Shown here: positions 26,907-35,547 of the stretch, in pieces
Layout of the letters: every line of letters starts with the position of its first letter
Position numbering within the stretch: the first letter of the stretch is position 1
From: Anaerolineaceae bacterium
GTDB taxonomy: Bacteria > Chloroflexota > Anaerolineae > Aggregatilineales > Phototrophicaceae
Assembly (NCBI GenBank): GCA_002699585.1
Contig: PABP01000013.1
Span: 1-64,000, forward strand
Direction: 5' to 3'
Length of the DNA stretch: 64,000 nucleotides
Made by a program: the position numbers and the translations under genes
Notes under the pieces: model-generated
The model's input: only the letters and a program-made list of their open reading frames with translations
Told to the model about the DNA's origin: nothing
The model's database searches: none

Positions 26907-27968
26907 ATGTACCGACCTACCCTTTTACTTATCTTGTTTGTGTTGGCGAACGTGTTTGGCAGTGTTATCTATGCACAGGATGACAACTGTGCGCAGGATT
27001 GCACAACGCCAAGCTACGGCTTAACAGCGTCTGAATTGGCCGAAATCGAAGACGTACCCCTCAACTATCTAGACCCCAATCAGACCTTGATGCATGATCG
27101 CCGTTATATGAGCGTTACCGGCACAACAACAGTCTACGATGCGCCGGGCGGAAACGTCATCAGGACAATCGATCAAGGCTTCAACTATGTGACCGCGCTC
27201 GAAGATGCGGATGGTTGGACACGCATAAATGGCGATGAGTGGGTCCAGACAGCGAATCTAACAGATGTGAATTGGAATGTTTCTGCGTTTACAGGCATCG
27301 TCTTGCCAGAAGAAATGCCTACTTACACAATTGCATGGGCACTCGTCAATATGTATCCGAGTAAAATCCCAGGCGGCACACCATCCGAAGATTTCGATTT
27401 GATCTATCGCTACACGGAACTGCATATCTTCGCGACTGAAACTGTAGATGGGTTTCGCTGGTATCAGATTGGGCCGGACATGTGGGTTCATCAGCATCGT
27501 GTCGCCAAGATTATACCTCTTACGGAAAAGCCCGAAGGCGTCGATACAGAACAGTGGATCAGCATTGATCTATATGAGCAAGTTCTCATTGCTTATGAAA
27601 ACGAACGCCCTGTATTCGCTACCCTGGTTGCTACAGGCCTGGATCGGTGGCCGACCTACGAAGGCACATTCCGTATTTACTATCGTGCACGGCGAGAATT
27701 CATGAGTTGGGGAACGGTTGGTGATGACTATTATTCACTGGAAGAAGTTCCCTGGACAATGTACTTCGACGACGGCAGAGCTTTGCACGGGGCCTACTGG
27801 CATGATGGATTTGGCTATCGCCGGAGTCATGGGTGCGTCAACATGAGCATTACGGATGCACACTGGCTGTACCAGTGGGTTGCAGAAATCATGGGGTCGC
27901 AAGCATCACCCGATATTGAAGAAGGTCCGTTTGTACACGTTTATAGCAGCGGGACCTACGACTCATAG
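26907..27968 (+). CDS. Exported L,D-transpeptidase (YkuD)
   Basis: About 353 residues from ATG 26907, with GAGGAAG upstream; the longer frame from 26853 lacks a ribosome site. The signal peptide ends at IYAQ. An SH3-like region (about 75-125) and a second beta domain precede the C-terminal YkuD domain. The YkuD domain has the catalytic motif H-GAYWH and SHGCVNM, whose Cys is the nucleophile forming 3-3 peptide cross-links in peptidoglycan or attaching proteins to it. All catalytic residues appear intact. Confidence 0.92.
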   Translation: MYRPTLLLILFVLANVFGSVIYAQDDNCAQDCTTPSYGLTASELAEIEDVPLNYLDPNQTLMHDRRYMSVTGTTTVYDAPGGNVIRTIDQGFNYVTALEDADGWTRINGDEWVQTANLTDVNWNVSAFTGIVLPEEMPTYTIAWALVNMYPSKIPGGTPSEDFDLIYRYTELHIFATETVDGFRWYQIGPDMWVHQHRVAKIIPLTEKPEGVDTEQWISIDLYEQVLIAYENERPVFATLVATGLDRWPTYEGTFRIYYRARREFMSWGTVGDDYYSLEEVPWTMYFDDGRALHGAYWHDGFGYRRSHGCVNMSITDAHWLYQWVAEIMGSQASPDIEEGPFVHVYSSGTYDS

Positions 27969-28007
27969 TCTAAAATCTTCCTATCGCTAATGGACAAGAT
28001 GAACCAC

Positions 28008-28040
28008 AAAAGGGACGCGACAATCGCGTCCCTTTTGAAT
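28008..28040 (+). terminator. Strong intrinsic terminator after L,D-transpeptidase gene
   Basis: A 13-bp stem, AAAAGGGACGCGA (28008-28020) with TCGCGTCCCTTTT (28024-28036), loop CAA, followed by a T-rich tail. Confidence 0.88.
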
Positions 28041-28240
28041 TTTGGCATTTTTGCATGAATTATTTTTAGTTAGACAAAGGAAGAATGTCACAATTGTGTT
28101 TGGCGGATTTGTCATACACTTTTACTGGTTTTTATTAAGAGCTATTCACTCCATAGGGTCGGTGGGGATATTGCATCGATATTCTGGAATTTGTTGGTTG
28201 CACGCCGTTTGTTTCAACTTGGATCACAAGGATCAGCATT

Positions 28241-29011
28241 ATGACAGCTACAAAAGCAGGATCGCTACGTGGCACAGAGATCGCGACAACTCAAGTAAGC
28301 GCAGATAATTATCGTGCGCTGTATCAAATCGGATGGATCGCAGCCATTATTTCAGTGCTACTGGGTGTGCTGGAAATTGCCCTGACAATGTTGCCGAATG
28401 GCACGTCAGATAATATGAGCAGCATAAACGATTGGTTCCTGCTGTTACAAGATGATACCTTCATGGGCTTGCGAGATCTCGGCCTGGTCAATCTCGGACT
28501 CGTGATGGCGGGCGTCATGCTGTATCTCGCTCTTTATTTGGTTTTACGACGTGCCAACCCCAGTTGGGCGCTGGTCGGGCTGGTAATGTACCTGATGGGT
28601 TCAGCGATCTTCTTCGCCACCAATCGCGCCTTCCCGTTGCTTGACCTGAGCAATCAATATACGCTTGCCTCCAGCGCATCACAGCGAGCGACTTTAGAAG
28701 CCGCGGGACAGGCTTTACTCTCCGTCGGGCAAAGCCACACGCCGGGAACGTTTCTCGCCTTTTTTATCAGCGGTGCGGCCGGTATTGCGATGTCGATTGC
28801 GATGCTATCCAGCGCCGAGTTCAGCAAAATTGTGGCATGGATCGGCATTGTGGGATCGATTGGTTTGGTCATTTATGAGATCAGCAATGACTTTATGATC
28901 GGCGTCGGTGGTTCTGTGATGGGCATCGCTACAGTTGGCGGCATCCTGACGCTGATCTGGCAGGTTGTTGTAGCATGGAAATTGTATAAACTGAGTACAA
29001 GCACGGCATAG
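28241..29011 (+). CDS. DUF4386-like integral membrane protein
   Basis: A 256-residue protein with about six transmembrane segments, arranged as in DUF4386 proteins (YQIGWIAAIISVLLGVLEIA near the start; EISNDFMIG and WKLYKLS near the end). ACAAGGATC lies upstream of the ATG. Function of the family is unknown. It stands alone between two terminators. Confidence 0.75.
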   Translation: MTATKAGSLRGTEIATTQVSADNYRALYQIGWIAAIISVLLGVLEIALTMLPNGTSDNMSSINDWFLLLQDDTFMGLRDLGLVNLGLVMAGVMLYLALYLVLRRANPSWALVGLVMYLMGSAIFFATNRAFPLLDLSNQYTLASSASQRATLEAAGQALLSVGQSHTPGTFLAFFISGAAGIAMSIAMLSSAEFSKIVAWIGIVGSIGLVIYEISNDFMIGVGGSVMGIATVGGILTLIWQVVVAWKLYKLSTSTA

Positions 29012-29043
29012 CGTTTATACGTTCCTGATTTAGGTTTTGTACA

Positions 29044-29076
29044 ATCCGCGAGTATATTTGCGGATCGTTTTGTTTT
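29044..29076 (+). terminator. Intrinsic terminator after DUF4386 gene
   Basis: ATCCGC (29044-29049) and GCGGAT (29060-29065) form a 6-bp stem with an AT-rich loop, followed by CGTTTTGTTTT. Confidence 0.65.
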
Positions 29077-29199
29077 AGTCGGGTCATTTTCCCGCTGATT
29101 TTTTATGTAGACCGTTTTGCATATTGCACTGATACAAAAGCCGTTTATCATCTACTATCATTAGCATCCACGGATCACACTCAACCCAGGTTACATAGC

Positions 29200-30561
29200 A
29201 TGAGCTATGATTTATCCCATGTGCTCAGTCAATATCTGGAAAAATCCGGATATGAGCGAAAAGATGTTTCTGTCATCCAGCCAGCAGATATTTTTCTGAC
29301 ACGCGCAGGTGACATTATTATTGAACGCCTATTTAGCTTCGAGCGTCATGGCCGATTGCTGGCTTTGAGGCCGGAATTTACGTCAGCAGCCGCACGGCAG
29401 TATGCAAGCGGTCATTATACTGGACCGCAGCGCTGGTTTTTCTCTGGTCCGATTTTTGAAGACTTGTCTGATACCCCATTCCAAAACCAGCGTCCCAGCG
29501 TCGGTGCAGAATTCTTGAATGCAACGGGCATAGCAGCCGATTTTGAAGTAATGCGTACAGTTGTTGGGGGCATCCAGCAGACAGACCTCGTCAACTGGAA
29601 ATTGGTCATTGGCCATGCAGCTTTACAGAAGCATATTATGGGCCAGCAAGGCCTCGACCATCATCAATACCGCTTACTGCTCAACCAACGGGAAACACTA
29701 AAGTCGCAAGGCATAAAAGCCGTTGAGGCTAAACTACGTTCGATGGTTGTAGAAGCTACCGATGGCCCTGCCAAACAGCTCAACGAAGCTACTTCAGAGA
29801 TTTCTGCGCAGCACATGCTAGACGTGCTGCTGGATTCGACGCAATATGGCTCGACAATGGGCAACCGAACCCGTAAAGACATCGCGCAGCGCATTCTGGC
29901 AAAGCATCAGCGTAACCAGGATCTTGATGTTCTGCTACATGGTCTAGAAGTGTTCGCGAAATGGACAAACTTGCGAGGCGAACCCTCTGAGGTGATAGAA
30001 GCTGTTGCAACCATGCTCACTCCAGATGATGCAGAAGGCCACCAGTATCTCGAAGAATGGCAATCCACTGTCAATCTCTTGGTAAGTAGCGGCATTCCTG
30101 AGTCACAGATCATTTTGCAGCCGAATCTAGCACGCAATTGGGAATACTACACGGGCATTGTCTTTGGTATTGAGGTCGATGAAACCTATGTGGCTGCTGG
30201 TGGTCGTTATGATGACCTGGCGACCTTGATTAACTACGATGCTGTTGCGATTCCGGCTGTCGGGTTTTCATATTACATTGATAGCTTGAAGGAATTCTTG
30301 CCTGAGCCTGAAAAATCACCCATTTTGGAGATTGTTTCGACAGCTGAAGCCATTGCTGCTGGACAGATAGCGGCTGAGTTTCTCAGGTCAAATGGCATTA
30401 TGGCAATTCTCACGCTAACTGATGAAAGCACAAGCAAAGATACTGCGAAAACCATCCAAACTCGTACAGACAATGAGATCGTCTACCAAGGCATCTCCTA
30501 CCCCATAACTGATCTGGACCCATTGCTAACTGCACTAGGCGCTATAACATATGACCAATGA
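29200..30561 (+). CDS. hisZ: ATP phosphoribosyltransferase regulatory subunit HisZ (HisRS paralogue)
   Basis: A 453-residue class II aminoacyl-tRNA synthetase-like protein. Motif 3 is clear (AAGGRYDDLA) and the histidine-binding region appears as NWEYYTGIVFG. Motif 2 is altered (GPIFEDLSDTPFQNQRPSVGAEF) and lacks the Arg pattern of true HisRS, so it is unlikely to charge tRNA. A reduced anticodon-binding-like domain remains at the C-terminus. HisZ normally activates and feedback-regulates the short form of HisG. The downstream hisG overlaps by 11 bases. Alternative: a divergent HisRS, judged unlikely from motif 2 and the hisG linkage. Confidence 0.85.
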   Translation: MSYDLSHVLSQYLEKSGYERKDVSVIQPADIFLTRAGDIIIERLFSFERHGRLLALRPEFTSAAARQYASGHYTGPQRWFFSGPIFEDLSDTPFQNQRPSVGAEFLNATGIAADFEVMRTVVGGIQQTDLVNWKLVIGHAALQKHIMGQQGLDHHQYRLLLNQRETLKSQGIKAVEAKLRSMVVEATDGPAKQLNEATSEISAQHMLDVLLDSTQYGSTMGNRTRKDIAQRILAKHQRNQDLDVLLHGLEVFAKWTNLRGEPSEVIEAVATMLTPDDAEGHQYLEEWQSTVNLLVSSGIPESQIILQPNLARNWEYYTGIVFGIEVDETYVAAGGRYDDLATLINYDAVAIPAVGFSYYIDSLKEFLPEPEKSPILEIVSTAEAIAAGQIAAEFLRSNGIMAILTLTDESTSKDTAKTIQTRTDNEIVYQGISYPITDLDPLLTALGAITYDQ

Positions 30562-31555
30562 TTTTACGTTCGCCCTACCCAGCAAAGGCGCAATTGCGGA
30601 ACCGACTCTTAACTTCCTACGTGATAGTGGGCTAAAGGTCGTCAAACCCAATCCGCGCCAGTATACAGGCGATATTCCAGCAATTGATGGCCTGTCAGTT
30701 CTTTTCCAACGCGCGAAAGATGTGCTCTATAAAGTCAGCGATGGGACAGCCCAACTGGGCGTCACAGGCTATGACATCGTGCGAGAGAATCCCAGTGACG
30801 ATATCGTTATTATTAACGATAAGTTGGGATACGGGCATTGCAGCTTAGTCGTGGCTGTACCTGAGTCATGGGTCGATGTCGAAAATATGCAGGACCTTGT
30901 CGAGGTCGCTAACGACCTGCGCGACAAAAAACAGAAGAACCTGCGCGTCGCGACTACGTTTCCGTTCTTGACGCGCCAGTTCCTGCACAAGCACCATATT
31001 CATCACTTCACGATTGTCAAAGCAGATGGCGCAATTGAAGCTGCGCCAACCATCGGCTATGCGGACATCATTGTCGATCTGACTCAGACAGGCACGACCC
31101 TACGAGAAAATCATCTCAAGATGCTGCCGGATGGCAGTATTATCGACTCAGAAGCCTGCTTAATTGGCAATCGACCTGCATTTGAAGCGCATCCAGAGCT
31201 ATTTGACATCACCAAAGTACTGCTTGAATATATGGATGCCGCGATGCATGCCCGCCAGATCTATCAGGTGACAGTCGACATCCAGGGCAAAAGCAGCGAA
31301 GACATTGCCAAGCGCATCCTGGAACATCCGTTAACACGCGGCTTGATTGGGCCAACGCTGGCACCGATTTATACCAGCGAACCCGGCACATGGTACTCAG
31401 CGACGTTAACAATCAAGCACAAAGACATCCTGCAGGCCGTTAATCACCTGATTTCTATTGGTGGACGCCACGCAGTTGTGATGCCTTCGCGCTATGTGTT
31501 TATGGAAGCTTCAGAGACTTATCAAAAGCTTCTCGCGCAGTTAGGTCGTGCTTAG
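30551..31555 (+). CDS. hisG: ATP phosphoribosyltransferase HisG (long form)
   Basis: Catalyses the first step of histidine synthesis, ATP plus PRPP to phosphoribosyl-ATP. At 334 residues it includes both catalytic lobes (ALPSKGAIAEPT, GVTGYDIV, PRPP loop DLTQTGTTLREN) and a C-terminal about 100-residue domain (MDAAMHARQIYQVTVDI to the end), matching the regulatory domain of long-form HisG. Short HisG enzymes lack this and use HisZ instead. Its start lies inside hisZ, and its stop overlaps the convergent phosphotransferase gene by 15 bases. Confidence 0.93.
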   Translation: MTNDFTFALPSKGAIAEPTLNFLRDSGLKVVKPNPRQYTGDIPAIDGLSVLFQRAKDVLYKVSDGTAQLGVTGYDIVRENPSDDIVIINDKLGYGHCSLVVAVPESWVDVENMQDLVEVANDLRDKKQKNLRVATTFPFLTRQFLHKHHIHHFTIVKADGAIEAAPTIGYADIIVDLTQTGTTLRENHLKMLPDGSIIDSEACLIGNRPAFEAHPELFDITKVLLEYMDAAMHARQIYQVTVDIQGKSSEDIAKRILEHPLTRGLIGPTLAPIYTSEPGTWYSATLTIKHKDILQAVNHLISIGGRHAVVMPSRYVFMEASETYQKLLAQLGRA

Positions 31556-32803
31556 GCTCGCTTCGACCTCGTCGAGAGTTTGGTCGATCAAGCTGCGCGT
31601 ACCCTGGCTTTCGGACCCCATTTCGACAGCCATCGACAGGCCCAACAAGCTAATACCTGGCGGAAACCGATTATTGTCTGCCAGGTTCATCGTCAGCAGC
31701 GGGCAGCACATCAGCGCTGATTTTAGATAAGCACGCCAATCCGCAGGCAACCAATTCTTTTGTGTCAGCATGTGGACGATGGGCTGTAACACGCGATCTG
31801 ATTTGGATTTAAGGAAAATGTGTCGGACTTCTGGCAGATGATAGTCATGTTCTACAATCCAGGTATCACCATCTCTCGTTATCGTGATATGGGTTTGGGC
31901 ATCCTTCACCTGAGGATGGTACATCCACATGGCGAAGACATTATGAAAAAGCGGCTTGGTGAGGTCGAGCAGTGGGTGATGGTGGCCCGCGAAGGCCGGA
32001 TCAAAATATAACAGTGTCGGCGGCTGGGGGTGTTCTTTGAGGAATACGTTACCGTTATGAGCATCACCATGGCCAATGACCGCCGAACCCTCCTGCGCTG
32101 GTTCTAGCAATTTATTAGCCCTGCTCACAATATCTGCGAGCGTTTCCTCATACTGCTGGCCATTGATGACCCACTTTACGCCAGCAACCTCGCCCATTGT
32201 TGATGTCATACCCGGCAGTTGAATCGGAATATCACTGCTTGCGTGGGCAATGTCACCGTAAAAACGCATCAACCGACCACGAACTAACCTGTGATGAAAC
32301 AATTGATGTACAGGTGATTGGGCGGCTTCTTCTGCTGTTTGCCAGATAAGCGTATTTTGATAGTGCTGCAACAGACGATCATCTGAGCGATTTTGAGCGC
32401 CTGTTAAAACATCAAGCAGATCACTCTGATTGTTTTCAATGGTCCAGGCCACATCAAATACAGACAGGTCATCGATGACTTCATAGACCAGCATTTGCTT
32501 ACCCGGTTCTTCCGAACGATAAATCGGCTGGATGACGTTGTAGCCAGCTTTTGCCAGCATCTCCGCATTGTAGTATTCCTCAATGACGGTATCCGTCTCC
32601 GTGTGGGACTTGAAGAAATACTTGGTTCCATCAGCGAGATGCATAAATCCATTGAAAGAATTGAGCGAAACAGCCGACGGACGCAGTTCAATGGACGTAA
32701 TGTCAAAAGGAAGTTCACGCTGCATGAAACCGAGGAGCAGCGTTTCCGCTGCCCCCAGGTCTTCACTTTGCAGATCACGGACTTGCTGCAAAACATCCGA
32801 CAT
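31541..32803 (-). CDS. Phosphotransferase of the APH/choline kinase-like superfamily
   Basis: A 420-residue protein with the aminoglycoside phosphotransferase-fold catalytic loop HGDAHNGNVF and the metal-binding DPAFAG that stands for DFD/DxD. An upstream lobe has YFFKSHTE. The substrate cannot be told: choline, sugar, homoserine or a small-molecule antibiotic are all possible in this superfamily. Its ATG overlaps the hisD stop (TAATG), so it is translated with hisD. Confidence 0.78.
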   Translation of the reverse strand: MSDVLQQVRDLQSEDLGAAETLLLGFMQRELPFDITSIELRPSAVSLNSFNGFMHLADGTKYFFKSHTETDTVIEEYYNAEMLAKAGYNVIQPIYRSEEPGKQMLVYEVIDDLSVFDVAWTIENNQSDLLDVLTGAQNRSDDRLLQHYQNTLIWQTAEEAAQSPVHQLFHHRLVRGRLMRFYGDIAHASSDIPIQLPGMTSTMGEVAGVKWVINGQQYEETLADIVSRANKLLEPAQEGSAVIGHGDAHNGNVFLKEHPQPPTLLYFDPAFAGHHHPLLDLTKPLFHNVFAMWMYHPQVKDAQTHITITRDGDTWIVEHDYHLPEVRHIFLKSKSDRVLQPIVHMLTQKNWLPADWRAYLKSALMCCPLLTMNLADNNRFPPGISLLGLSMAVEMGSESQGTRSLIDQTLDEVEASLSTT

Positions 32804-34119
32804 TAGTCGCGTTCCTTGAGGATTTCGTTGCGCAGGCGCAGGGCCATCGCGTGAGCTGGGAAACCCTCATAGTCAGCGAGGATAGCGACATCTTCGTGCA
32901 AGCGTTCATAACCTTCGCGAGAGAGATAACCTACCCCGCTGCGCTTCAGGAAGTCCTGAACACTGACCGATGAGAAAGTACGCGCAAAACCACCTGTCGG
33001 TAGAATCGCGTTCAGGCCGAGGGCGTAGTTGGCTGTTGGGATAGGTGTTAAGTCGCCAAGCAGGATTTCGCCAGCGTTTTTGAGCTTTTGCAGCGCGATA
33101 AATGGATCTTGGACAAGGACTTCGAGATGCTCGGGCGCATAGTCGTTGACGAAAGCAATCGACTCATCCAGGCTTTCGGTCAACATGATACCACCATATT
33201 TGCTGAGAACTGTTTCCACAAATTCTTGACGCCATTCTGGGAGCTGGGCAATATAGTCCGGCAGGATTGCCAGGGCAGCATCAGCGACCTGTTTACTATG
33301 CGTCACCAGCAATGCTGCCGAATCCGGGCCATGTTCGGCCTCGACAAGTAAGTCGAGTGCGGCCAAGCGCGGGTCAACGTGTTCGTCAGCCAGGATGATG
33401 GATTCACTGGGGCCAGCCGGAAGGCCCACATCAATCTTATTACTGACAAGTCGCTTAGCTGCCGAAACATAGCTGCTGCCGGGACCAACAGCTTTCTGTA
33501 CAGGGGCAATCGTATCTGTGCCGTAAGCGATAGCTGCAATCGCCTGGATACCACCGACAGCATAGACTTCATCAATGCCACAGATTTCCGCGCCAACCAG
33601 CGTCGCATCATTGGCTTTGCCCTCTGGGCTTGGCGGCGTCACAACGCAGATGCGAGGCACACCCGCCACTTTAGCCGGAACGCCGAGCATCAGCATGACC
33701 GACGGAAAATAGCCCTTACCACTTGGCACCGTCAGGGCGACGCTGGAAATTGGCGATACCTTTTCGCCAGCCATGATGCCCGGTTTGACGGTCGTGAACC
33801 ACATTTCTTCTGGCATCTGCTCTTCGTGGAAGCGACGAATATTGTCGTAAGCGGCTTCGATGGCCTGGATGAGGCGCGGCTCCAAACGAGCGCGGGCTGC
33901 AGCGAAGTCTTCGGGTTTAGCCTTGAGTAGTTCAACACTGGCATTTTCCGTGTCGTATTTGCGCGAGTATTTGACAACAGCTTCGTCACCATTTTCCCGA
34001 ATATCATCGATAATACCCTGGGCCAGCGGGAACAAATCCTGAATATCTTGCTCGGCACGCGTCATAATCGTAGCGCGTTGTTCGTCGGTAAGGTCTTTGA
34101 GTTTCATGTATTGGATCAT
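32803..34119 (-). CDS. hisD: Histidinol dehydrogenase HisD
   Basis: Zinc enzyme oxidising histidinol to histidine in two NAD-dependent steps. A 438-residue protein with family signatures GKGYFPSVMLM, VVTPPSPEGK, GGIQAIAAIAYGT, GPGSSYVSAAKRLV, AGPSE, EAEHGPDSAALLVT and the C-terminal PTANYALGLNAILPTGG-ART. The ATG at 34119 has a weak site; an ATG four codons on is an alternative. It is separated from hisZG by one gene and on the opposite strand, so the pathway is not in one operon here. Confidence 0.96.
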   Translation of the reverse strand: MIQYMKLKDLTDEQRATIMTRAEQDIQDLFPLAQGIIDDIRENGDEAVVKYSRKYDTENASVELLKAKPEDFAAARARLEPRLIQAIEAAYDNIRRFHEEQMPEEMWFTTVKPGIMAGEKVSPISSVALTVPSGKGYFPSVMLMLGVPAKVAGVPRICVVTPPSPEGKANDATLVGAEICGIDEVYAVGGIQAIAAIAYGTDTIAPVQKAVGPGSSYVSAAKRLVSNKIDVGLPAGPSESIILADEHVDPRLAALDLLVEAEHGPDSAALLVTHSKQVADAALAILPDYIAQLPEWRQEFVETVLSKYGGIMLTESLDESIAFVNDYAPEHLEVLVQDPFIALQKLKNAGEILLGDLTPIPTANYALGLNAILPTGGFARTFSSVSVQDFLKRSGVGYLSREGYERLHEDVAILADYEGFPAHAMALRLRNEILKERD

Positions 34120-34130
34120 GATGCCGCTTT

Positions 34131-34160
34131 CTATTGATTAGCTTGCTATTGATTAGCTTG
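34131..34160. repeat. 15-bp perfect tandem duplication
   Basis: CTATTGATTAGCTTG occurs twice in direct succession (34131-34145, 34146-34160), 12 bases upstream of hisD. Confidence 0.8.
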
Positions 34161-34240
34161 CGTATTGGATGAGCCTGATTGGTAAATAAAAAGCGCAGGA
34201 CAGTGTTGCCCCGCGCCATTTTACTCTATGAGGATCGTTC

Positions 34241-35437
34241 TTAGGAACGAACAGGTTCTACGACTTCTGAACGGCGTCGTGAACCATCCCAGCGAATATC
34301 CGGCACGAGGATGTCGATTTTCGTGCGTATACGATCAGCATGATGTCGCAGATCTTCAAGGATCAACTTCACTTCTGATTTGACATCCTGTGAAGGCACA
34401 TAGCCTATCGCATCCAGATTTTCTCGAATGGGATTGTAGTAATGCTGCTCTAGTTCGCCACGGGGGTTGTCGTAATGGCTGATGGTGACATCCATGCCGA
34501 GGTCTTTACCGACTTCCTGCACGATTTCAGCCAATTTCACAATAGAGTAGGATTCCGCGAACTGGTTAAAGACACGAAATTCGCCTTCTTCCGGTGGGTT
34601 TTCCACGGCAAGTTGCAGGCAGCGCATGGAATCACGCAGTGGCAAGAAACCACGAACCATTGTACCCGCACCATAGAGCGTTAATGGATGATCGACAACA
34701 GCTTGAGCACAGAAGCGATTCATGGCTGTACCAAAGCTCTGGTCGAAATCGAAGCGCGTACACAGGCGAGGATCATCGCCCATACCAGGCCACTGTGTCC
34801 CGAAGACGACGCCCTGCATGATGTCTGTTGCACGTATGCCCCAGATTTTGCTGGCAAACATCGTATTGTGGGAATCGTGGACTTTACTCTGGTGATACCA
34901 GCTACCCGCCTGACGTGGGAACGGCAAACGATCTTTACGGCCCCGGTACTCTACTTCGAAGAAGCCTTCGGGAATATCAACATTGGGCTGGCCATATTCC
35001 CCCATTGTACCCAATTTAACGAGATGCGCCTGGGGTGCCACTTCTTTGATAGCCCAGAGGATGTTCATGTTGGTGGTGATATTGTTTACTTGCGTCCAAA
35101 CGCTGTGCTTCTGGTCGATCATGGAGTACGGTGCAGACGGCATTTGGGCCAGATGGACAACTGCATCTGGTTGGAACTCCGCAATAAAGTTCTTCACAAA
35201 GTCATAATCGCATAGGTCGCCAACCCGAAAATCAAGTTCCGTTCCATATTGCTCTTTAAAAGCCGCAAGACGGTCACCATGATCATAAACAGGGAGCGCA
35301 CTCATGCTGTTGACTTCAGCAACCCATTCGCGGCGCAGCAATTTGTCAGCGCCGGCAACTTCATGACCCTGGGATGTGAGGTACTGTGCCAAGGCCCATC
35401 CCAAATAGCCATCGATACCGGCGATAAATACTTTCAT
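34241..35437 (-). CDS. sqdB: UDP-sulfoquinovose synthase (SQD1/SqdB)
   Basis: A 398-residue NAD-dependent short-chain dehydrogenase-like enzyme converting UDP-glucose and sulfite to UDP-sulfoquinovose, the headgroup donor of the sulfolipid SQDG. NAD motif GIDGYLGW at the N-terminus, then QMPSAPYSMID, GTMGEYGQPN, and the active-site stretch SWYHQSKVHDSHN with YxxxK. IRATD-MQGVVFG follows. These are the distinctive SQD1 motifs, not those of general epimerases. ATG 35437 is chosen because GGAGTC lies just upstream and the NAD fold starts there. The glycosyltransferase that finishes SQDG is not in the window. Confidence 0.93.
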   Translation of the reverse strand: MKVFIAGIDGYLGWALAQYLTSQGHEVAGADKLLRREWVAEVNSMSALPVYDHGDRLAAFKEQYGTELDFRVGDLCDYDFVKNFIAEFQPDAVVHLAQMPSAPYSMIDQKHSVWTQVNNITTNMNILWAIKEVAPQAHLVKLGTMGEYGQPNVDIPEGFFEVEYRGRKDRLPFPRQAGSWYHQSKVHDSHNTMFASKIWGIRATDIMQGVVFGTQWPGMGDDPRLCTRFDFDQSFGTAMNRFCAQAVVDHPLTLYGAGTMVRGFLPLRDSMRCLQLAVENPPEEGEFRVFNQFAESYSIVKLAEIVQEVGKDLGMDVTISHYDNPRGELEQHYYNPIRENLDAIGYVPSQDVKSEVKLILEDLRHHADRIRTKIDILVPDIRWDGSRRRSEVVEPVRS

Positions 35438-35547
35438 CAGAGACTCCGATGTGTTCTGAATACCTATACAAATCAACACAGATAGTGTGTTGACGTTACT
35501 CTTCTAGAATCTAAACGTCATGAGTCTAGCCAAGGCCCTTATGGATG

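Noticed and set aside
28042-28308. 88-codon frame before the DUF4386 gene
   Set aside because: It starts directly after a strong terminator, overlaps the start of the better-supported gene and lacks any recognisable feature.
29200-30561. Histidyl-tRNA synthetase
   Set aside because: Motif 2 is altered and the gene overlaps hisG, which supports HisZ.
34241-35437. Generic sugar-nucleotide epimerase
   Set aside because: SQD1-specific motifs (QMPSAPYSMID, SKVHDSHN) are present, so the specific call is better supported.
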